From the NCBI RefSeq assembly GCF_032854445.1, contig NC_088295.1, positions 86,139,836-86,203,835 of the forward strand: a stretch of 64,000 nucleotides of DNA. Reading direction: 5' to 3'. Below are positions 25,801 to 38,300 of the stretch, in pieces; within the stretch, counting starts at the first letter, position 1, and every line of letters starts with the position of its first letter. A program made the translations under genes and the position numbers. Source of the DNA: Liolophura sinensis (lineage: Eukaryota; Mollusca; Polyplacophora; Chitonida; Chitonidae). The notes beneath the pieces are model-generated. The model was given only the letters and a program-made list of their open reading frames with translations, did no database searches and was not told where the DNA came from.

Positions 25801-28800
25801 TCTGCCAGATTCCTCCCCGTCATCAGGTTTATGCTTGGATTCTGATTCATGTCTCTCTTTTTTCTTGTCTTTCTTGGAGGAGTGGTCATGTTTAGAGTCA
25901 TCTTCATCATCCCTGGATTTCTTGACCTTCTTTTCTTTCTTGTGCTTTTTGTGTCTGTAAATAATACCATTAATATAAAGTCAAAAACAATTGGCTCGTG
26001 AACAAATCATACAGGGAGGTGAACAGACAAAGACAAGATTCTGTAAAGAAAACAACTGCTCACTTTTTATCCTTCTCTTTGTGTTTATCCTCCTCCCCTC
26101 CTTTCCTCTGCTCTGCTGGATCTGGCCTCCTAAAATCATGTAATACATGTAACATTACTAGCAATAACAGAAACTTAGTACTTAGGAAATACTACTGATC
26201 TTATTCAAGTTTCAGCAGATGATGAGGGATCCCTTACCACTAGAGGTAAATTCTTCCCTGCACTTATATCTATGTTTAATAATTTTAACCCTGTTTAATG
26301 ACAGGCAGACTATCTACATCACTCCTTCACCTCCCCTAAAATCCTTAAGGTGAATGTATTCATGTATACTCCACATATCTCCAACACGAGTCCAATACAC
26401 TACATTCTAGCTTACCTGGTCTCCTGAGTGTCACCCTCAGCCTGACCTTGCTGAAAGCGGTCAGTCAGCCGGGAACCACTGCTCTCCATTCTTTGTCGCA
26501 AGTCCTGGTGCCTACGCTGCACATTGTCTCTATTTCTATCCCATTCCTCTCCACTAAGGCGACCAGCTCTAGGGTTTACTCCCCTTGCATCATCACTTCT
26601 ACGCCTTTCATGCTCATCTCTCCCTCTTACATTATCTCTATCTTCTCGACCTCTGCCCTCATGGCCTCTGTTTTCCTGGCCTCTGCGGGAACCCCTGGAC
26701 AGTCTTTCCTCACGACCTTGGTTTAAGGGATCTTCATGACCCCAGCGACTGCTCTGGTCAACATCGACAGGATCATCCAGATCATCCAGAGCAGAGGCAG
26801 GTTTAAGACGATCAATTTCTTTTCGCCAGTGTGGTGGGGTCTGACTTCTGCTGCGTGAGCGGAACCTCTGTTTACAGATAAAATTCAAATATTTATTTGA
26901 AATGCTTCAGAAATAAAATTTAAAAAGATTAAAGGAAAAGACCTCTAAATCAGGGTAGGCATCACCAAATGGTTCATTTAAAAATATGCATAAATATACT
27001 TTTGTTTATTTTTTTTTTTAGATGTTTGTAAAAAGAGTAGGCATTCAAACATTTAAATTTTAAGGTGGGCTTTATGGACCATAACAGCACAGTTTAGGAA
27101 CTCACAGGAAGTTATTCCAATTCTAATAACACCATTGAAAGTTGGAATAACACTTTCTACCCATGTGTAAAAAATTACTGAAATAATGTTCCCCAAAATT
27201 CCTTCCTCCTGGTGAACGTCAGGAAAAAAGGTGATGTGACGTCACAGTTTCAAGGTAACGTCAATATTGTTTATAAAGCACACCATAGTATTCAAATATC
27301 TGAATGCATTTCAACACTCTTAAGCTCACCTGTACGAGACAAATAAATGCAAAAGTTCAACTCAATGTTTAAAAAACTGAAATTGTGAATTTGGTAATTT
27401 ACAGTAATTAATATGCTCACACAGCATAAGCAATGTAACATCCTACTTGCATCATTGTGCCTTATAAACAAAACTTAAGGTCAATACATACAATACTTTT
27501 TAAGATACCAACCCTAAAGTTTTGCGTAACCGTGATCCTAATACACATAAAAAATTGAGTCAGGAATTCAGTAATTTATGGTATTTAATATGCACACACA
27601 CCTTATCAACGATGGAATATCTCCCTCACTCTATTGTGCTCTACATGTGTGCAATACCAGCAGTACTTTTTAAGATACCACCCCAACCATTTTAACACTG
27701 CTTTATTTATTACTGGACGCCGACACTCAGGGTACGATATAAGCTTTGTCTGTACTTAAAAATAAACAGAACTATTTTTACGCATAGTTTGCAGTTTATC
27801 TGTAAAATGAACCTTACTTCATATCTTACCCTCCTTTTACGTTAAGAACGTGCTACTAATAATTTTATGTTTTTCATCTAACATTCACTACTCACAATTG
27901 TCCCACGCCCTTTTATCTTCCGCCCAGAGGCGGAATAGTAAGTCCTAGAGTAAGGCCTTCTCTGGGCAGGGGTATTTCTTCTGTATGCTGGAGGGGAACG
28001 CTGTTTCCTGTAATGAAATCATCAAAAAGACATATACCCACTGAAACTTTTCCCCATTATTTTTCTTTACATAGGTCAGCAGAATTTTAAAAATGAATTG
28101 TTGCATTTCTAATTTCACTCAGGGGCCACTTTTATCAAATGTCCCAAGACTTAAGTCCTGAAAGCAAACACAGCTATAGTTAAAACATTTTGCTCAAGGA
28201 AGCTTTAAATTTGTACACTGGTTCTTTATGCAGGACAATGTACTAATCACAATTTGAGTTCCTTCCTGGTTTGAATTTGGCTTTATAAGCACTTGCAAGT
28301 TTTGACTTAAGTTGCTTGATAAACAAAGGCCCAGATCTGAATAATTGGGAAAAATTTCTCTTCTTTTCTCTCTCACACATTCTAGTTCAATTACAAACCA
28401 ACGCATGTAATACGTATGACTTGATTCAACCCCAGATTACGAAAATCATGGTAATATATGTCTCTATACCACTGTTAACAGATCAAACTCTGAAGACATA
28501 AGGAGAAGCAAATCAGAGCGTAGAAAATGTCTGAGTGTAAATGACCTAAAGTACAACAGAAAGTAAACCTGTGACATTGTTTCCATTACATGAAAGTAAA
28601 ATTCAAGCCTTGTTTTATTATAACAACGTTGTGTACCTGGCATCTTGCTCTGGGCTTTTCCTCATCAGGAAGTTTTGAGACGGCACATCTGGAATCTCTT
28701 CAGGCCGGATATCCCCAAATACTGTGGTAACTGGCTCAGACTTCCCATTTTTCTCATCATCTTTCTCACTGAAAATATAAAGTTGGTACATTGATTTTTT

Positions 28801-31800
28801 TTTTTTTTTTTTTTTTTTGATTGGAGTTTTACGCCGTACTCAAGAATATTTCACTTATACGATGGCGGCCAGCATTATTGTGGGTGGAAACCGGGCAGAG
28901 CCCGGGGGAAACCCACGACCATCCGCAGGTTGCTGGCAGACCTTCTCACGTACGGCCGCCAGCATGAGCTGGACTTGAACTCACAGCGACCGCACTGGTG
29001 AGAGACTCCTGGGTCATTACGCTGCGCTAGCGCTTTAACCGACTGAGCCACGGAGGCCCCTTGGTACATTGATGTCTAACAATTTATTTCACTACAGCAA
29101 ACTGCAAAATCATAAGAAAATATTTCACTATTCTCCAGAGCAAAGCAAATTGCCATGCATCACTAGCCAAAATATAGGTAGCAAAGAGCTAAAATGAGAT
29201 TTCATTAGTGTAAAATGCGATGATGGTTCTGTATTTTGTAATTAGTGTTTCCAAACTTCTCACTGTAACTAACCTCTCAGCATCCTTCTTCTTATCCTTC
29301 TTCTTTTTGGACTCCTTTTTCTTGTGCTTGACTTTCCTCCTCCTCTTTTTCTTTGATTTCTCTTCTCCACTTTCTGTGTCAGAGCTGGAGTCGCTTCCTG
29401 ATGAACTTTCTGATTCTGATGCAGCTTTCTTCTTTTTCTTTTCCGCTAAAACAGAAAATCCAGAAACCGAAAATGAGCGGGTCATCATAATGTTTCGCCA
29501 CCACATAGCTGAAATATTGCCAATGCGGCACTCAGACGGAACACACTGACACTCCACCTCATCACAGTACATGGACACTAGGCACAACATCTCACCCAGC
29601 CACACTAAACTGACACAAAACACAACACTCCACCCAGCCACAATATATAGCACCAGATATGACACCACACCCAGGCACGGAATGCTGACATCTGGTGTGA
29701 CACCCACCCAACCTCAGCATATGGACACTAGACATCACATCACACCAAGACACAAAATGCTGACATCTGGTGTGACACCCACCCAACCACAGCATATGGA
29801 CACTCGACATCACATCACACCCAGGCACAAAATGCTGACATCTGGTGTGACACCCACCCAACCACAGCATATGGACACCAGACATCACATCACACCCAGG
29901 CACGCTAAACTGACACAAAACACAACACTCCACCCAGCCACAATATATAGCACCAGATATGACACCACACCCAGGCACGGAATGCTGACATCTGGTGTGA
30001 CACCCACCCAACCTCAGCATATGGACACTAGACATCACATCACACCAAGACACAAAATGCTGACATCTGGTGTGGCACCCACCCAACCACAGCATATGGA
30101 CACTAGACATCACATCACACCAAGGCACAAAATGCTGACATCTGGTGTGACACCCACCCAACCACAGCATATGGACACCAGACATCACATCACACCCAGG
30201 CACGAAATGCTGACATCTGGTGTGACACCCACCCAACCACAGCATGTGGACACTAGACATCACATCACACCAAGGCACAAAATGCTCACATCTGGTGTGA
30301 CACCCACCCAACCACAGCATATGGACACCAGACATCACATCACACCCAGGCACGAAATGCTGACATCTGGTGTGACACCCACCCAACCTCAGCATATGGA
30401 CACTAGACATCACATCACACCCAGGCACAAAATGCTGACATCTGGTGTGTCACCCACCCAACCACAGCATATGGACACTAGACATCACATCACACCCAGG
30501 CACGAAATGCTGACATCTGGTGTGACACCCACCCAACCACAGCATATGGACACTAGGCATCACATCACACCAAGGCACAGCAGATGGGCACCATTCATAA
30601 CAACCCAACCAGTCACAATATCACCTGGTATACAACCTTGTTTTGTAATGAGTTAGGACAATGCGATCACACATTCAACCCCAGTGCTACAGTGTGGCAC
30701 ATTGCCACCTTCCACACTCTCGAACAGCTCGGACGAGATCTCACTTAACATCTTGCATGCTTTAAGAAATTTCAATTCATATGCGAACATGTTACTTCCG
30801 AAACTCAATCATATTCCCAGCAGATTTTGATGACAATTTAAAAGCCTTCATAAAACAGAGGTTGTCCACTGAGTGAGTTTACCTTTACGCTTGATCTGAA
30901 GGACAAGCTCTCCACAGTTGCCAATGACAACATCTTTCACTGGCCTACTCTTGTTATCTGTTGGCTGGTTCTCAACTAGCTTCACCACTTCCTGTCCATT
31001 GATCACATGACCAAAAACTACATGGACCCTGTCAAATCAATACAATGCTCTCATGAACCGAAGCAAAAAACTACTACATCTTATAAAATGATGATTTTCA
31101 ATGTTTGGTTTCAGCTTTCCAAGTTCAAAAGAATAAAAGTAGTACTGAATGCTGAATTAATAAATTAAAATACCAAAATGTAGATGTTAAGGAACAAGTC
31201 AAGATTGCTGAGGTTGAATGTAACCATGATCATAGTTGGAAGCACAGTTTCTTCATTTAATTTTCTTCATGTTTTATGCCGTACCCAAGAATATTTCACT
31301 TACACCACGACAGTCAGCATTATGGTGGGAGGAAACTGGGCAGAGCCTGGTGGAAACCCACAACCATTTGCAGGTTGCTGCCAGACCTCCCCACATATGG
31401 CTTGGTAGGAAGCCAGCATTAACTCACAGCCATTGCATTGGTGAGAGGTTACTAGGTCACTGAACCTCGCTAGCATGCTCAGCATTTGACCACAGAGGCT
31501 CCCTAGGAAGCACCAATACATCCTATTATTTTACAACAGATGCATGACAAAAGGCAAAAAAGCCCTTAATGTAACTGCCATGTATTATATTTTCACTGTG
31601 TTATAAGTATCTATTGACCTTAAGCCAATGAATGATATTCCTTCCCCAATTATACACCCATGTACTTACCCATCCAAATGTGGTGCTGGCTTTGTAGTTC
31701 TGAATATTTTAATGGAACCAGCCAGGAAAAAAGGAAAGACAAACTATTAGGTCAAATTTCAAGTGATGCCATCCATTAAGGAAGAGAAATTAGATGGAAT

Positions 31801-34800
31801 TTGAACTGTTACATTTAACCGAAGAAATCTCAGAGAATGTGTTTCTTTTTGTTAAAAACATAACTGCATGTAAGACCTATGCCTTCAAATGACTATTTTT
31901 TAACTTACAACAATTACCCAATCAGCTGTTATAAAATCAGAACAAACACTGCTAACATCCCACCAAGTATAGTCCTTAATACATCCCATTCTCTGAGAAT
32001 TCTTACAAATATAATTCAAATGTGACTTCAATCTTGTTACAAATAAGGAAAACAGAAACAAAAACAGATCATCTGGTTGAATAGATATATGTTGCTTCTG
32101 GGTAAAATGATAAGGTCTGTGTCTGCCAGCAGTCTCTGTGTCCGTCTCCAGCCGTAGTTCAGAAAAAGAGAAGAAACAAAGCAAAATGGCCTACAAATGA
32201 CACCTGTAAAATAGTTCACATCTTATTTAGCACACTGCCAGGGGCAGACAATGACTGGGTGATAGAATTTATACTCTACTGCTCACAATGGTGGAAGATA
32301 AAACCAGGGCTTCTTGCCAGATGTCCAAGGCTTACATGTATACCGTATATATCTGGGACATCAATGTTTCCCTGGCAACTTCACTTTTACGCAGCACGAA
32401 AGCCTCCTGCATAATGTTAGGTTTACCTTCATGTTTCACACACCAGACCAGAGGGCAAGTCTTTTTTCTGCATAACTATGCAAAAATTGGACAAAAAGCA
32501 GTAAATGTAGATTTTCTGTCAAAGTTTGCTGCAATAAATATGACATGGAAGAAACATTCGCATTCAATTTCCTTAACATTGAAATGTTGTTTAAATTTTC
32601 TATACTTTAGAGCTTATATGTAGTTCACTACTTTCACAAACTGGTACAACTTTAGAACACTGTTGAAAGGTAAACATGTTGCCCAACATTTTACTTTACT
32701 TTTGGTGAAAATGTTAAAGTCAAAAATATGTAATCTAACCAATCTGTAAGGCAGAAAATTTAGACATGCTCAAAAAAGAATGCGGCTTAATACATTACAA
32801 AATTTCCTTTGCCTTACAGAATGGTTGTAAAAGTGATTTACTCGGCTTTTAAATAATGTCCATGTTTGTTGTACAACAAGCACACCTGTACCAGAAAGCC
32901 TGTGGAGTAAGATGGTGTTAGGAAAAAGAACTATTAAAATACAAATACTTACATGAAGAACTGAGAACCATTGGTGTCCTTTCCACGGTTAGCCATGGAA
33001 AGGAGGAAGTCTTTGTCATGTTTGACAATAAAATTTTCATCTGAAAAGTAAACCCAATAAACCTAAACATTAGAAATATGATGGATACTTTGCAGTTTTA
33101 TGCAAATGAAACGGCACACAACATGAATTCAGTTGAAATATACAGACCTCTAACTAGAAATTAAAGGCACACACCATAAGCACGGGACACTCAGGATGGC
33201 AATTTCCACTGTTCATCTATTAGCACTTAGACTAACAAAAATGGCTTGATGCTTATGTTAGGGGCAGGTTGCAACACACTTCTAAAAACCCTTGGCAGGG
33301 GCTGAATGAGATACAATCAGCTGATGAAAATGTAAGGGATTCGCAGGGCTATCATACAAGGTAAGATACTGATGTACATGTAACATGGAAAAATGATCAC
33401 ATCACATATGAAAACACGATGATACGAGCAGGTACCTGAAAGAGGACCAAACTGTAAAATTTGCCAAAAAAAAAAATTGAGGGTGTTTATGGGAGGGGTC
33501 CCTAAAGTCTTTCACCAGAAACATGTAACTGATTAACCTCCTCACTTGAGATCTCTGTTTGCTGTTAGTATCATTTGTTTATTTATTTGACTGGTGTTGT
33601 ATGCCATCCTGAGGAATATTTCCCTTATACGATGGCAGTCACCATTATGGAGTGAGAAAACCATGCTCAAACAAGACATAATTATGCATTATGAAAATAA
33701 ATTATGAAATGGGCAGGTTTGAAAATGAAAGACACAAAAAATACCAAAATTGTACTAAGAGTTTATGTAATGTTAATTCCCACAGAAACTAAGAGAAAAA
33801 AAATTAATTCATTTGTCAGTTTTTTATTTGAATTTAAGAAGTTAATGCAAATTTCTGAGAGTTACCTGGAAAGCTTCCTCCATATATAGATTCGCCCCCA
33901 CTTCCATCACCTGTTAACAAAAATGTATATTTAAAAACTGTCAGGTGCTGCTTTTCTAAGAATTAGGTAGGTCAGTAAGGAGATATAAAGCCATAACTCA
34001 AAACACCTTAATTATAGTTCCCTGCAGGTATACCACACATTAACTGAAACACAATAACATTGAAATGAGAGATCCCTTTACTATTAAACAGGCCTTGGTT
34101 TCATGAAGCGCACTCAGTTAAGTAAGCTCTGAACTACCATGAAATGCACTTAGCTAAGGCCTACTATCTAGTAAGTACTCTATATCAAACTGAACCCTGA
34201 ATAGAATGATTTGATGGCATATATATTGGTAAAAACAGTAACGGCTCTAAAGTTGCAGGGAACAAAAAAACAGATTGCAAATGGTAAAGAAAATGTAGTA
34301 CCTTTGGTGAAATCTCCACCTTGCACCATGAAATCCTTCACAACTCGGTGAAGGGGGGCATCTTTGTAATGGAGGGGCTTTCCAGACTTTTCACCGACTC
34401 CTTTCTCTCCTACAAACGAGTTTTAAGATATTATAGTCCAAATGAAGTTCTTGATGCAAATTTCCCTGCTGAAAATTCACATTTAAAATCAAAAATGATG
34501 TTTACTTTCAAAAGCATCATGGTATTCTCTTTGAAGTTTTAACATCCTAGATGTGATAATTGAAGATATAAACCCAGATCTGAAATAAGTAAGTCTAAAT
34601 GAGTTTCATACATTCAAATTTCTTTTCTGCTGAATAAATGCTGAAAAGTTAGACGTACACACCGATAGATATTAGTTATGAAGGAGAATAAAACTGATAT
34701 CAATAATTTAATTAACATCCAAAATGCTCACATTCTGAACTGTAAAAGCAGATCAGTTAAGCATCCACATACCTGTACATAAAGCTCTAAAGTTTTCACA

Positions 34801-35366
34801 TGTCTTTGGAGTGATGTCACTAAACAGCTCAAATATTATTCTTCCAACTGAAAAAAAAAATCATATTACATACATTCATCACTAGGGCCATATCAAGGAA
34901 AAAAAACTGAAGTTTCTGATACCAAACTTCAAAAGGTGACATTATGACAGTGCATGAAGGAATTTTATAAAATGCAACCCAAGTTTGAAAGTGGTGCCTT
35001 CTGAAAATTTGTAAGTCTCCGAATGAAAGAAATTTGTATGAAAACTTAACTCTTTATTGGTGAATCATATTTACATATTAGTTTGAATATTTTTTGATGT
35101 GTTTGGATTACCAATGAATTAAGCCCATTTTACAAATATACATGAATTACTGAACTGGAGGTAGATTGCTTTTTCACTACTGCTGTCATATGCATACACG
35201 TATATATATGTATTTACAATTTCTTGTTTCAAATTAAAATTCTACATAATATTACTGATACCAATCTTACACCAACAAACAGAAGTAAACAGCATTTAGT
35301 ACCTGGTTGCCCACCAATTTCTACATCAAAGAAACATCTTGGCCTATACCCTTTCTTGACAGTCAT
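19893..35366 (-). CDS. NKTR: NKTR orthologue: RS-rich nuclear cyclophilin (22 coding exons)
   Basis: Peptidyl-prolyl isomerase with a long RS tail, a nuclear-speckle/splicing type protein; about 1,350 residues against 1,462 in human NKTR. Exons, 5' to 3': 35366-35303, 34847-34773, 34409-34302, 33910-33866, 33040-32953, 31699-31670, 31028-30883, 29445-29274, 28768-28637, 28007-27896, 26867-26416, 26129-26064, 25954-25478, 24836-24747, 24440-24008, 23840-23757, 23553-23471, 23093-22038, 21863-21787, 21047-20984, 20494-20444, 20040-19893 (TAA). Cyclophilin domain at residues 8-180: catalytic Arg68 in [14 protein letters not shown], plus Phe73, Met74, Gln76, Phe126 and His139. His134 replaces the cyclosporin-contact Trp of CypA, as in NKTR/PPIG. 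NKTR-specific motifs follow: [52 protein letters not shown] and [10 protein letters not shown]. The rest is RS/KS repeat. PPIG is excluded by length and the last two motifs. Confidence 0.93.
20711..20833 (-). mobile_element. Old SINE copy lacking the tRNA-like head
   Basis: TATTTATTTATTCGATTGCTG, TTTTACTCAATATTTCAC, CAGCATTATGGCGGA and GGCAGAGCCAGGGTTAAAC match the SINE body with mismatches and deletions. It lies in an NKTR intron. Confidence 0.7.
20984..21047 (-). other. NKTR: NKTR cassette exon that may be skipped
   Basis: A 64-base exon with good splice sites encoding [17 protein letters not shown]-type sequence. It is in frame only if the preceding exon uses the distal donor at 21787 (GTTGCTG/GTACAA). 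With the proximal donor at 21807 (TTCAAG/GTCAGT), that exon joins directly and in frame to 20494-20444, while joining it to this exon reaches TAG within ten codons. Confidence 0.65.
22175..22432 (-). repeat. Coding 21-bp repeat: SPRKRSx heptads in NKTR
   Basis: About twelve consecutive seven-residue units of the form S-P-[RW]-[KR]-[RTKW]-S-x ([28 protein letters not shown] and so on) around residues 1107-1193. Each is a 21-base in-frame repeat, so copy changes keep the frame. The Ser-Pro sites followed by basic residues look like targets of proline-directed and SR kinases (inference). Confidence 0.95.
23147..23219 (-). mobile_element. SINE tail fragment
   Basis: CCATTTGATTGTTGCTTCATGC, TTACTCAA and TTTTTCACTTACACGATGGC match the 3' part of the family. 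It lies in the NKTR intron before the long RS exon. Confidence 0.55.
25032..25240. repeat. 15-bp minisatellite with repeated GTAAGT
   Basis: Thirteen units of GTAAGTCATGGGGAT or variants; nine retain an exact GTAAGT on the plus strand, antisense to NKTR. The unit is a multiple of three, so it is open in several minus-strand frames (MTYIP- and DLHPY-type repeats). It lies inside the NKTR intron 24837-25477. Confidence 0.95.
25336..25390 (-). mobile_element. tRNA-like head of a second SINE family (fragment)
   Basis: The minus strand reads GGACTGCTTCGGTGGCCTAA, TGGTTAGAGCG and TCCTCCTCGAAGTC, which resembles the 5' half of a tRNA with its A box. It differs from the main SINE head. No matching body or B box is visible. 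Confidence 0.45.
27385..27760. repeat. Dispersed repeat copy B
   Basis: Uninterrupted relative of 16911-17585, about 376 bases, composed of two diverged halves each with AATTTA(C/T)(A/G)GTA, TTAATATGC(T/A)CACACA and TACTTTTTAAGATACCA. It lies in the NKTR intron 26868-27895. No coding capacity was seen. Confidence 0.75.
28796..29060 (-). mobile_element. Young full-length SINE with perfect 13-bp target-site duplication
   Basis: The minus strand starts GGGGCCTCCGTGGCTCAGTC (A-box-like), has GAGTTCAAGTCC (B-box-like), the CCCCCGGGCTCTGCCCGG core and TAAAACTCCAATC, and ends in about 20 A. TTGGTACATTGAT flanks it exactly at 28783-28795 and 29061-29073. It lies 26 bases upstream of the acceptor of NKTR exon 28768-28637, in the same orientation as the gene. 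Confidence 0.97.
29540..30585. repeat. 75-bp minisatellite with 300-bp higher-order unit
   Basis: About 13 copies of a 75-base unit containing GCTGACATCTGGTGTGACAC, CCACCCAACCACAGCATATG and GACACTAGACATCACATCAC. A variant block with CACAATATATAGCACCAG recurs 300 bases apart (about 29640 and 29940). It lies in the NKTR intron 29446-30882. The 361-codon plus and 278-codon minus open frames follow from the unit length and are not genes. Confidence 0.96.
31262..31504 (-). mobile_element. Nearly full-length SINE copy
   Basis: TTTTATGCCGTACCCAAGAA, TTTCACTTACACCACGACAG, GGGCAGAGCCTGGTGGAAAC, CAGGTTGCTGCCAGACC and a decayed tRNA-like end GACCACAGAGGCTCCC. It lies in the NKTR intron 31029-31669. No clear target-site duplication. 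Confidence 0.88.
33573..33662 (-). mobile_element. SINE fragment
   Basis: TTTGTTTATTTATTTGACTG, GTATGCCATCCTGAGGAATA and TTTCCCTTATACGATGGCAG match the SINE 3' part. It lies in an NKTR intron. Confidence 0.75.
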
Positions 35367-37995
35367 CCTGGACAAAACAACATGAGAATAATGTCAATAA
35401 AGGCATACAAATGCTATCTGAGTACAGTATGACAAGGGAATGTCAGTTGATCTACAAGGCTGAGACAATGTCAGAAGCTGCAACATTTAGAATGATTAAG
35501 AGTTTTGATGTCTGATGCATGTGACATAAGCAGTTCATATAAAAGTGAAAACGTGAATGGAGAAGAGGTGTCCAAGGCTTTGCTTGTCAAAATAGTTTTC
35601 AAAATTGATTCACTAGGGAAAAGGAAGACCATAAATGTGGAAAGAAGGACTATTCACTTAAAGGGCTTGAAATGAACATAGGTAAAACAAGAGGTTAACA
35701 TGGGTAATAGGGCATAAACAACTTTGTTTGGAAACTCATTTTAAGTGGAGCGACTTTGTTTGCAAGAGCCTCCACCTTGTCTCGTATAAACCTACAAGTT
35801 CCCTAGTCACAGCTTTGAGCCACCATTCGGCGCAGCAGAATAAGCAAACCCAGTGTTCGGTTAGTTCACATCCAATTAATATAAATATCGAACTTGATTT
35901 TAGAGTTATTAAAAAAACAACACAGAGTAACAATATTTTCAAATACAGCTGACGCTTTTGAATTCTTCATGTCCTTTATGTTATTTACATCAGCGATATT
36001 TGATGTGTCATACCTGGCAAGAGAATGTACTAATGTCATGTTCTACATCACTTGAAATTGAATCAATTTTGATTTAAAAGAAAAAATAAGAAAAAACATG
36101 GACACCTCATTTTCTGTTTACCATGCTATTACGCTTGATACGTACAATACACATCTTCCGTTCGTACATGATTACAACTGTAATATAAGTTACAGATATA
36201 ATTTTTTTTTTTCGCACGTAAGTGTTCAAATGCTGATCCATCAAGAAGAAAAAATGTGAAGATACCTATATACATGTATAATTATTCCATTATGGTGGTC
36301 GGAGGTTTATTCATCCACCTCTAAACCTGGCCACGCCATATAAGTGAAAAAGTCTTAATCACATTCTTAGGCACCAGTGTAATAAGCAAATAATCTAAGA
36401 GGCACATTACGCTGTTTTGTTTGATAGACTTTCAACATATTGACCTAAATATCCTGAAAATAAAAACACAAACACACTATACACCATGGAAAAGTTCACA
36501 TTCCTGTTGCATAAACAATGACAGACATTTAGACAAGCGTTAACTTTAACAGTTTGCTGGAGAGTAGCATGCAAACGTGTCACAAGTTGAAATAATACAT
36601 GGGAAATATACCATGCCAGTGATATATCAAATGTGTATATTGAATATCAAAGATTAATGTGACGTAGTGTTATCTGTTCACTAAATTGGTCATCATTATC
36701 TCGATTTATTCCCATATCTTGCTACTATCACAGGGATGCCACACACCATCGATTAGTCTGATGTGAGATACATACCTCTTTGGAAATCGTTACAGGCCAA
36801 AATGTAATGTATGAATTACAGAAAAACACCATTTGACATTTGGTAAATAGATTCTCTTTTTCAGAGATTGTTACTTAAAATATTAAATTCATTTTTTTGA
36901 ATACAGCACGGTTGTTGCTTCAGTCTAGGCCTTTGTTTAGCTATAAAATAATGGTATAAAAATTTGTAATCTTGAATGCCATCCTTTATCAGTATTAGGA
37001 AATGTTCTGACCAGTCTATTTAAATACATGTATGCTGAAGTGTTTCTGATATAAACATATATACATAACACGTATGGAATCTTAACTTTTGTAATAATCT
37101 GTTTACAGAGTACAGGTCATTTCATAAATTCAAAACACATGATAAAAGATCCGAGTAAAGTCTGTTCCATTTTTTATTTATGCCGATGCTATTTAGATTT
37201 GGGTTATGGTTTTTGAATGGTTCACTTTTAAATGGAGCAATACTATAGTGCCATTATGGTGATGGCCGATGATTTGACAATATGATATATAATTCGATAT
37301 ATGGAAAGATGAACACGGTACGTTTCACATTGAAGCCAGGTGACGTTCTTTTAGCAACAGAGATGGATATCGAGTTAGGTTTGTTCATTTTACTGGTGCT
37401 TTGAAAGTGCCACATGGCCGTGCGGTTAAGTGGTCAAACGTTACAATGCCGGCCTGTGGCAGACAAATAGCAGTGTTTCGTTTGACTTGCTGAACTATGT
37501 ATTCTTGTGAGACTTTTGAAATGACAAATCGGCTTATTAGTTTCATCAGTGAAGGTTGTAAACTAAAAAGAGAGTATCTGATATTCTGTCAGAAATTTAA
37601 CACTGCACCATGATACTGAGTACACCTACTGTATCCAACAGCTCCCCCCCACCCCACCCCCAAAATGGCTTGGTGCAGGCAGTGGATAACAAAATAGGCT
37701 AGGCTTAGGCCGAGTCAACACCCCGAAGGGATAATGCATATGCAGAAACTTCTCAATGCATGGTATTTACAGAGCGGCAGAAAAATGTTTCATGTCTGAG
37801 AATGCCATTTGCAGCAGCAACAACAACAACCATTGAAGAGCCTTTTGTTCATCAATAATTGATTATGTACGCAATTCAAGGACACGAATGACATGTGTTG
37901 TGAGGAAGGAATACGAATAAAAACATGGTGCAATTATGGCTAAGTTTTTAGGTTGCTTAGCCTGTACATGGCACGGAACCGTGTCACCAAATTAC

Positions 37996-38050
37996 CTGCC
38001 GCTACTCCCTCGACATTGATGCCGACCTGGAATAAAATATGGCGGTAAGT
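37996..38050 (-). other. NKTR: Probable NKTR 5' UTR exon
   Basis: The minus strand reads ...CCATATTTTATTCCAGGTCGGC...GCGGCAG and then GTAATTTGG, a good donor at 37995-37994. It can be joined to the acceptor at 35368-35369, one base before the start codon. The upstream limit is not visible and is set approximately. The 2.6-kb intron between (35368-37995) shows no other features. Confidence 0.5.
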
Positions 38051-38300
38051 TGGTCCATTCATAAACAAAGGGGAGAACATTGGCACCAATGGCTTACAGT
38101 TTTCTAGAATCGCCTAAAAGTAGCAATAGTATCTTTTGATATTTCGAGTCAGTATTAAACAAACCACACGGCTACATTATATGTTACAGGATGTTTTTTT
38201 TTCTGAAAAGTAAGACAGGCAAGTAACAATCTGCATCCCCTATCTAGGTATGAGGTTAGACGGTCCTAGCCTACTTCCGCCAGCATGGGTTTATAATAGC
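38050..38300. promoter_or_regulatory. Head-to-head promoter region of NKTR and ANKMY2
   Basis: The NKTR 5' UTR exon (minus) and the ANKMY2 5' UTR exon (plus, donor at 38395) point away from each other across about 200-300 bases. I saw no TATA box at a fixed site. The Kozak-like CAATGG belongs to ANKMY2 at 38557. Transcription starts are inferred. Confidence 0.5.

Larger units (their letters stand above)
30883..35366 (-). other. NKTR: Cyclophilin-domain exons of NKTR
   Basis: Seven exons (35303-35366 to 30883-31028) encode residues 1 to about 185. The start ATG at 35366-35364 gives [20 protein letters not shown], aligning with the NKTR/PPIG start. The ATG lies one base inside its exon, after the acceptor TTTTGTCCAG, so the 5' UTR is on another exon. 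Motif order: [80 protein letters not shown]. Confidence 0.93.

Noticed and set aside
26448-26806. Plus-strand open frames of 71-92 codons
   Set aside because: They lie antisense to the NKTR exon 26867-26416, whose minus-strand frame carries the family motif TPPHWRKEI.
28875-29069. 64-codon open frame containing [19 protein letters not shown]
   Set aside because: Translation of the tRNA-like head of the SINE; similar peptides appear wherever the SINE occurs.
29571-30656. 361-codon plus and 278-codon minus open frames
   Set aside because: By-products of a 75-bp unit (25 codons) in an NKTR intron; no splice sites link them to coding exons.
37413-37461. tRNA-like stretch (GGCCGTGCGGTTAAGTGG)
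   Set aside because: No matching acceptor stem or B box; too short to call a tRNA or SINE.
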